Positions 57,801-64,000 of a stretch of 64,000 bases of DNA are shown here, piece after piece (position 1 is the first letter of the stretch; every line of letters starts with the position of its first letter). Position numbers and translations under genes: made by a program. Origin of the DNA: Cavia porcellus (taxonomy: Eukaryota > Chordata > Mammalia > Rodentia > Caviidae); assembly GCF_034190915.1 (NCBI RefSeq), contig NW_026947484.1, positions 79,431,982 to 79,495,981 on the forward strand, read 5' to 3'. Below the pieces are notes generated by a model. The model was given only the letters and a program-made list of their open reading frames with translations. It was not told the DNA's origin and did not search any database.

Positions 57801-58689
57801 AAATACTCGTTGACAAAACATTACATTTACCAAGAAGCTCTGGAGCACAAAATTGGCTTCAAAGTTCTCATCTGAATATGTGTGGGACAAAATTCTCAAT
57901 ATATTCTGTTCAGCTTTAACAGATTAATAATTATTAGACAACAAAGGACACAAGTATGAAAAAATTCAGAATACTGGTTTAATCTAAGGAATAGGGTCAG
58001 AGTTTTGATCCAAGGTAGGCACATAGGGTAACGGTGGGGACTTTCACAGAGGTGTAAATGTTCTATATATTTGCCTGTTGGGTGGTTGGTTACAGTTGTC
58101 TTTCTTGTAATTTACTTATTAAACTTTTCCTATATATTTTATACACTTCTTATGTGTATCTTATGTTTCAGATTCTTAGAAAATCCTCCAAAGTTGATGA
58201 TTTTGTACTGACTTCCTTCTGCCCTGTGTTATGTCTTTCTCTTTGATAGAATGGCTCTTTCTCTGTTACATCACACCTTTATCTCTTCCTGGAAAGAGCT
58301 AGGAGAACAAATATCTTTTCAGGAAGGAAGAGTATGCTATGCATAGTAACAAAAAGTAAGAGACTGTAAAAGCTAGCACTACATGTTTTTGGAGACTGAT
58401 TTGGGAAAGGAAGATCAGCCTTTAGTCACTTTTGAATCTAAAACCCCATAAAGATAATGTATGAGGAAAAAGACTCTTAATGACATCCCAGTGGAAGTTT
58501 ATTACATGCTCTTAAGAAAAAGACTTTTATCAATTTGCTCTAGAAAAATTGAACAGAAATTAGTGTCCAAATATTTCCTTCCTCTTCTCTCCAATTTCCT
58601 TTATTATCCCGAATGTCTTACAATACTGTGTTACAATTGTTACATTAACTGAGAAAACACTCATGTTGTTATTAATTAAACTATACAAT
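57801..58689. other. Nothing recognised
   Basis: No supported gene or repeat is seen. The short frames are unremarkable. Confidence 0.4.
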
Positions 58690-59070
58690 TTATCTTAAGA
58701 CTTTTTTGTTTTGTACATTCTATGGATTTGACAAAAATTTTATAATGTTTGTTCACAATTACATGATCATGCAGAACGTCTCCATTGCCCTAAAAATCTA
58801 GGGTTTGCCACCTGGTAACCACTAGTGTTTTTACTGTTTCTATGATTTACACCTTTTCCACAGTATCATATGTTGGAATCATCCACATGTGGTCTTTTCA
58901 CATTGGCTTCATTCACTTAGTAATATTCATTTGGGTGCATTCATGTCTTTTCAAGGCTTAGTAGCTCATTTCTTTTTATTTTGGAATAATATGTCATTGT
59001 ATAAATGTACCAGTTTACCCATCTACCTATTCAAGGACTTCTTGGTTGCTTGCAAGTTTATAAATAAAAC
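58690..59070 (-). mobile_element. L1M 3' UTR fragment
   Basis: In antisense it reads TGGTAACCACTAGTGTTTTTACTG, CATATGTTGGAATCATCC ACATG, TTCATTCACTTAGTAATATTC, TTATTTTGGAATAATATGTCATTG. These are standard L1M landmarks. A STRID inserted at 59071 ends it. Confidence 0.75.
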
Positions 59071-59152
59071 TTTGTTTTTGTACCTGGGATTGAACTCATG
59101 ACTGTGTGCTTATCAGGCAAGAGCTTGAGCCACTGAGCTAAATCCTCGGCCC
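59071..59152 (-). mobile_element. STRID SINE with TSD
   Basis: GTACCTGGGATTGAACTCATG, GTGTGCTTATCAGGCAAGAGC and CCACTGAGCTAAATCCTCGG form a minus-strand ID/STRID. AATAAAAC at 59063 and 59153 is the target-site duplication. It is more diverged than the other copies. Confidence 0.9.
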
Positions 59153-59359
59153 AATAAAACTAGTGTAATACTTTTACTCAGGACTTTGTGAGAATTAAAT
59201 TTTCACCTGTGGGGTGAATATGTTCCAGACCTCTTCCAGGAGACACAACATCCCCCACCTCACCCTCAGCAGTTAGAAATGGCAAAGTAGCATAAGGGGT
59301 TTGCTTTACTGTGCACAGAGCAAAGTTGGCTTGGATTTTTAAATGTCCCCTTATCATTT

Positions 59360-61015
59360 TATTTTACAGGTTTACGGTATGCAATGATAAGAGTTGGTAC
59401 ATGTACATGAATTATCTTAACTTTTTAAGCCCTTACCCTCCATGCCTTCCCCCTCCTTCTCTTGGATTCCTCCTATATTTTTTTTGGTACATGTTTGTAG
59501 TACATAATAGTTACATTCCTCGTAGACACTTGGTGCATGTACACAACACATCACAACTCCTTTTCTTTAAACCTCATTTCTATCCTTTACTTCCCTCCCT
59601 CCATCTTTTAGTTCTCTTCCCATACGTTAAAGATCTATCTTGCTATTTCCTATTGTCTATTTTCTATTCTATTTTTTTAGGTTTCTCATATAAGAGAAAC
59701 ACTGTGATATTTAAGCTTTTTTTGTCTGGTTTATTGCACTTCAAATTATGGTCTCATGGTATGTTCATTTTTCTGTAAATGATTCATGGTTATCCCTCTT
59801 CGTGGCAGAGTAGTACTCCACAGTGGGTAAATACTATAATTTCTTATCCATGAATTTATTGGTGGACCTATAGGATGCTTCCAAGTTTTCACTATTGTAA
59901 AATGCACTGCTATAAACATAGCATGCATTTACCACCATAATATGATATCTTCACCTCCCTTGGGAAAATACCTAAAAAGGGAATAGTTGAGTAATGGCTA
60001 CTAGTTTTAGTTTTTGAGACATTTTTATACTTATTTCCATAGTGGCTGTACTAGTTTATACTATCACCAATTATAAACAAGAGTTATTTTTTTCTTGAAA
60101 CTTCAGAGAATTCATTATAATTTGATTTCTTGATGATGGTCTTTCTTTTTGGTGTGAGAATCTCAGTGTTGTTTTAATTTACAGTTCTTAAATAGCAATG
60201 TTGAATGTTTTTTCATGTATTTATTTGCCACTTCTACTTCATCTGAGAACTGTCTATTTATTTCAGTTGCTCTTTTTTCCACTGAGCCTTTTACTTGAGG
60301 GGGTCTAATGTTTTGAGTTCTTCATATATTCTAAATATTAGTCTTTTGAGGAGTAGCTGTCAAAAATTTTTTTCCAGTTCTGTAGGTTGTCTCTTTGTCT
60401 GTTGGTTGTTTCCTTTGCTGTATAAAAGCTTTTTAATTTGATGTGATCACATTTGTTGATTCTTGGAATTATTTCTTGTGTAATTTGTGTTCTGCTCAGA
60501 AAGTCCTTGCCTATGCCAATGTCTTCAAGAGTTTTACTTATTTTATTTTGCAGCAAATTAAATGTTTCTGTTTTTAGAACTTTGATCCATTTTGATTTTA
60601 GTTTAGTACATGGTGAGAGATATGAGCTTAGGGTCAGTCCTCTGCATATGAATAGCCAGTTTTCCCTGCACAGATTATTAAACAGATTATTTTTCTTCCA
60701 GCAAGTTTTTGGCCCCCTTGACAAGGATTAGGTAGCTGGAGTTGTTTCTGCAACCTCTATATTCTGTTTCATAGATTCACAATTTTTTGCCAATATCATG
60801 CTGTTTTTATCATCATAGTTCTACAGTATAATTTGAAGTCTAAGTGATGCCTCCTATGTTGCTCTTATTGTCCAGAATTTCTTTGGCTATTCTAGGTCTC
60901 TTCTGGTACCATATGAATTTTAGGTTTGTTTTCTCTAGTTGCATGAGGAATGCTATTTGTATTTTGACTGGGATTGCATTAAACCTGTCCACCAGTTTTG
61001 GAAGTAGTAAGTGTC
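59360..61015 (-). mobile_element. L1 3' end with ORF2 C-terminal region
   Basis: The low-coordinate part is the 3' UTR with a pyrimidine tract (59430-59640), GTGGCAGAGTAGTACTCCACAGTG and TTTCCATAGTGGCTGTACTAG. The high-coordinate part is ORF2, in which the minus-strand frame 60338-60724 carries HIKLKSFYTAKETTNRQRD and NWKKIFDSYSSKD. These are the well-known ORF2p C-terminal landmarks. Stops and frameshifts make it inactive. It is the second copy of the subfamily at 57 kb. Confidence 0.85.
60338..60724 (-). pseudogene. LINE-1 ORF2p C-terminal fragment
   Basis: This 128-codon open piece of ORF2 lies downstream of the reverse transcriptase domain. It reads LKSKWIKVLKTETFNLL (the 'KWIKDLNVRPETIKLLEENI' position), then IGIGKDFLSRTQ, then INKCDHIKLKSFYTAKETTN and WKKIFDSYSS. 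The order matches the L1 ORF2p region between the reverse transcriptase and the Cys-rich C-terminus. It has neither endonuclease nor reverse transcriptase core, so it is non-functional. Confidence 0.85.
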
Positions 61016-61024
61016 ACCTTGATT

Positions 61025-61560
61025 TAAGAAGGTGACATAAGTAGTAGAGTCAGTGACCAGCTTGCTAGGGCCTGTGATTCCCACCTGTCTTCGTTCAAGT
61101 ATTTTCCACAAGGAAAAGGGGATCTAATATAGAAGTTTGGGAAAGAGTCACCCATCTGGGAAAAGAAACTGTAAAGGTAGCACCTCTAAGACCTCTGAAG
61201 TCAGAAGGCGGTGGTAATGTGTTCTTAGCAGGTACTGGTGGCCAGCACATGGCCTCACGACTGGGCCTCACTGGTACAACGAACATCAGCGACAGGAACC
61301 AAATTTGGCGAAAACAGATGCAATCAGAGCCAATTTAAAACAAATCACGGACTCCAGCAGATGTTGCTTACCTGCTACATTACTGTCAAGTGAGACAAAC
61401 CACGTCATGGACACCGACAAAGAATCCTGAAGGACAAGGCTGGCAAAATGCTAGTGGGATGAGGGTCCATAGGAATGAACTTCTGGATCTCTGTCTCATC
61501 ACAAGAGCACAACTGCTTCCCTTCTCTTTTGAACATAAGAGTTTATTTTTGGAAATAGGA
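61025..61560. other. Unclassified block with scattered CpGs
   Basis: Composition is balanced, with CpGs kept at intervals (TCTTCGTTCAAG, AGGCGGTGG, CACGACTGGG, AACGAACATCAGCGACAGG, TTTGGCGAAAAC, CACGTCATGGACACCGACAAAG). This is unlike the surrounding AT-rich, CpG-poor DNA. It may be a recent retrocopy, an LTR or unique sequence. No frame gives a recognisable protein. Confidence 0.3.
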
Positions 61561-61737
61561 AGAGGAAAAAGAAACAGAAATGAGACCCCATAACTATAAG
61601 GAGGTGGAAATCACTAAAGAAGGAGCAGGAGGAGAGGAAGGAGCAGTGAAAGCATGTATCAAAGGAGGAGGCAGAGGAATCTGCCAATCTAAGTTTGTAT
61701 ATTTTTATTCCACAACATGGATTATATTATATACCTT

Positions 61738-61940
61738 TTGTGTGCATAGGTGTGGTCCTGGAATTTAACATAGGCCCTTTCCACATCTCTAGTTCTTTTT
61801 TATTTGTTTGCTTTTTATGTTGATGCAGGGTCTCACTAAGTCACTAGGTTGCCCTGGACTGGAGTCAAACTTGTGATCCTTGGGCCTTAAGCTCCCAGAG
61901 TACTGGTATTACAGTCATACGCCAGCATGCCTAATTTATT
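61738..61940 (-). mobile_element. B1-dID dimeric SINE
   Basis: On the minus strand the B1 half (TACTCTGGGAGCTTAAGGCC, GATCACAAGTTTGACTCCAG, GACCCTGCATCAAC) precedes an ID half (GATGTGGAAAGGGCCTATGT, TTAAATTCCAGGACCAC) and an A-poor tail. Confidence 0.75.
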
Positions 61941-62219
61941 GTTTTATATAGAATACACATTTTATATAGAATTTTATATAAAATGCAGTGTTGTAAGATG
62001 TGAAGGGCAGAAGCCAGACACTTCTTATCCTGAAGACAATGTAGTTGTGCAGTAAGGACTTGAATCAGTATGTGCTTTAATTCTGGCAACTTCGCTTATC
62101 CTAAACATAATAACCTACTTGGACATCCAATTACATATAAAATAAACATACTGCTACTCTGTGTTTAATTGGGTAATTTGATATAAAATAAGAAATGCAT
62201 GTAAATCTAGCATAGTGTT

Positions 62220-62785
62220 TGGCACCATGAGAGGGTCGAGGCGTTAAGGAGGCATTGTGGGTTCTCCTACGAGTTGCTGTCTGAGCTGTTGGTTCTCCTG
62301 GAGAAGCTTTGGTCCTCACATAGAGCATTGCTTCCTGGCTCCAGAGGGGAAGACATGTGCTGCTTGGTCTCCAGGATGAACTCATCACGCTGCTTCCTGG
62401 CATGTACCCGACTATGCTTGTCGTCGGAGGAGCTCGGGGCCTCCGTGTCGCGGAGGACAGCTGTGGTACTTTTCAGGACAGCCCCGCTCTTTGTTGTGAG
62501 TGTGACATCTCGGCTGCAGCGTAGAACCTTCATCCCACTAGCACAGCTCCTTCATCTTGCTGGCATAGACTTTCTGGCTTCCATCACTGATCCCTGGGTC
62601 TTCCCGGAATGGATCCGTAAAAGAGACTGGCTTGAGTCCTTGTGGGCTCTGGACTTCTAGTTGGACTCGTGGAGGTGTTGTGCTGAGCTCTGGGTTTTTA
62701 TCTGGACTCATGTGGGACATTGCTTTGGGTTTTAGGCTCTTGACTAAATAATGTCTTTGGTGTTGTGGATAGATTTCCTGCATTT
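62220..62785 (-). pseudogene. Possible retropseudogene fragment, parent not recognised
   Basis: A GC-richer, CpG-containing block carries two consecutive minus-strand open pieces in different frames. The first is 62783-62538 (with KPVSFTDPFREDPGISDGSQ and VYASKMKELC). The second is 62533-62267 (with MKVLRCSRDVTLTTKSG, RDTEAPSSSDDKHS and HARKQRDEFILETKQH). The codon pattern and polar, protein-like composition persist across a single frameshift. This is what a decayed intronless copy of a coding sequence would show. I do not recognise the parent, and no clear poly(A) tail is visible at the 3' side (near 62200), so an exon of a real gene cannot be excluded. Confidence 0.35.
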
Positions 62786-62789
62786 TCTT

Positions 62790-63417
62790 GTGTTAACTCC
62801 TGGTGACCATTATAAAAATATTATAAACTCCATGTCCTAATCCTAGTTGTTCTCTGTGTACAACCCCTGACTACAACACACCAAGTATCACTAAACACTA
62901 AACCTTGTGCCAAGATGACTTTGTATAAGCCATGTGGTCTTCCTGACCCTGAATTTCCTCAGCTATAATATGAGGAAATTACTGCCTCTTTCATAGGGTA
63001 GATATAAGAATTGAGATATAACACAAGAATGGGTGAACATGTTATATATTCAGAGCATATTAGCTTATTTTCCCTCTGTTCCTAATAAGTAATACCTAGA
63101 ACACTATAAAGTTTATAATATAAATTTATAATTTTTAAGGATTTATTAGGAAACTATGTTGTTTCCATTTCCGAAATTTCTAGTGAACTACAGACCCTGG
63201 CACTTATATGGCAGGGTATAGTCTGTCTGCTTCATGAGATACATAGTTGTATATTTTGTATGTTTTTATTTCTTTCAGCATGTTTTTTTCCACCCTTACT
63301 TGCTTATCCACACACCCCCAACTTCACTTACCTGGGTCTCTGTTTCAATCTTTCTCAGGCCTACTTTCCCTGCCAGAGCTGGATCACCATAACTGTTTCA
63401 TGGTCATCCCTGTGCTT
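62790..63417. other. AT-rich DNA, nothing recognised
   Basis: No gene or repeat was identified. Confidence 0.4.
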
Positions 63418-63420
63418 TGA

Positions 63421-63533
63421 AAGTTTTTTTTTTTTTTTTTGTCTTTTTCTTTTTTTATCGGTACCAGGCATCAAACTCACGACTGCCTGCTTGCAAGGCA
63501 GGCGCTTATGCCGCTGAGCTAAATCCCCAGCCC
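63421..63533 (-). mobile_element. STRID SINE with clear TSD
   Basis: A T tract, then TTTTATCGGTACCAGGCATC, GACTGCCTGCTTGCAAGGC and CCGCTGAGCTAAATCCCCAG, make a full minus-strand STRID. TGAAAGTTTTT at 63418 and 63534 is the target-site duplication. Confidence 0.95.
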
Positions 63534-63789
63534 TGAAAGTTTTTCCTTTGTTGATCAACAGTCCTTAGTGGACTGAAAATTGGACCCTTCTTGGGTTCCT
63601 AAATGCAGATAATGGGTTAGTTAGTGTGTCATTACTTCTTTCCAGGTATTCCATTTTAACAAGGTATTCTATGAGATAGATGCTTTAATTCTAAAGAATA
63701 ATTTCTTTTACAGTCCTATATCACAAATTTGTGCTAATAATGAAATATTTGAGGTGAGACACACTTTTGGGGAACCTCATATTTCACTC

Positions 63790-63945
63790 AGAGCTATCTA
63801 TTCTGCTGACATATAAACTCTATCAGGGAAATATAAACAGTAGTATCCTAGAGACCTGGGAATGTTAATTTACCTACATTACATAGTGCCCAGGGAGTAG
63901 TGTGAGGCACTGCCAGTATAAAGTCAAATAAAGAAAATTTATTGG
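63790..63945 (+). mobile_element. Possible L2 fragment
   Basis: TATAAACTCTATCAGGGAAAT and ACATAGTGCCCAGGGAGTAG resemble the L2 3' end ('AAGCTCCATGAGGGCAGG ... TAGTGCCTGGCACATAG'). It is diverged, so confidence is low. Confidence 0.35.
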
Positions 63946-63947
63946 TT

Positions 63948-64000
63948 GCCGGGAGAACATGGCAGACAGATAACAGCAGCTATGGAGGCTCTCTGAAAGA
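63948..64000 (+). mobile_element. Possible 5' end of an L1/HAL1-like element, cut by window end
   Basis: GTTGCCGGGAGAACATGGCAGACAG and CAGCAGCTATGGAGGCTCTC TGAAAG resemble the 'AAGATGGCGGAC...' start of mammalian L1 5' UTRs. The window ends after about 50 bases, so this is a guess. Confidence 0.25.

Noticed and set aside
59311..59778. 155-codon plus-strand frame with hydrophobic stretches
   Set aside because: It lies antisense to an L1 3' UTR. The hydrophobic look comes from its pyrimidine-rich tract.
1..64000. CRISPR array, operon or phage-like system
   Set aside because: The window is clearly mammalian. All short spaced repeats are SINEs, microsatellites or tandem duplications, and no array with unique spacers exists.

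Overview
The window is nuclear DNA of a squirrel-family rodent (Sciuridae). The main evidence is its SINE content. It carries many tRNA-Ala-derived ID elements of the squirrel STRID type (reading GGGGCTGGGGATTTAGCTCAG across box A, with GTTCGATCC-like box B and an A-rich tail). It also has several dimeric SINEs in which a 7SL/B1 half is joined to an ID half, the B1-dID arrangement of squirrels and dormice. No Alu is present. MIR, L2, MLT1-like and old L1M copies form the usual mammalian background. The species is not determined.

The sequence is AT-rich on both sides of one sharp GC-rich block at about 32.9-34.3 kb. That block looks like a CpG-island promoter, probably divergent. It has a GC box, a composite CRE/ETS site and a YY1-type GCCGCCATCTT site. 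Plausible splice donors lie on the minus strand (end of exon near 32896 or 33272) and on the plus strand (donor near 34345). I could not recognise a protein-coding exon or name the gene. The simplest reading is non-coding first exons in the island with long introns or intergenic DNA either side.

Left arm (1-32.4 kb): mostly unique AT-rich DNA with old repeats. These are an L1M 3' end, MIR and L2 copies, a few B1-dID and ID SINEs, one retroposed 5S rRNA pseudogene, a perfect 66-bp tandem duplication and a tandemly doubled STRID insertion. It is poor in young insertions.

Right arm (34.4-64 kb): much richer in retroelements. There are old L1M ends (37, 44-46, 58.7 kb), two related L1 3' ends (57 and 59-61 kb, the latter with an ORF2 C-terminal fragment), MLT1-like LTR DNA, MIR and L2 copies, and seven STRID copies. 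The most informative element, at about 48.0-50.3 kb on the minus strand, has an L1-type ORF1 followed directly by a long 3' region with no ORF2. That is the layout of a half-LINE (HAL1-type). Its 3' region has relatives at 5.7-6.5 kb (ending in AATAAA and poly(A)) and at 40.0-40.35 kb.

There is no evidence of an operon, CRISPR array, bacterial gene or new biochemical system. Nearly all short open reading frames here are chance frames or antisense shadows of retroelements. The observations worth following are the half-LINE family, the recent tandem duplications, the CpG-island promoter and two GC-richer blocks at 61-62.8 kb that I cannot classify.
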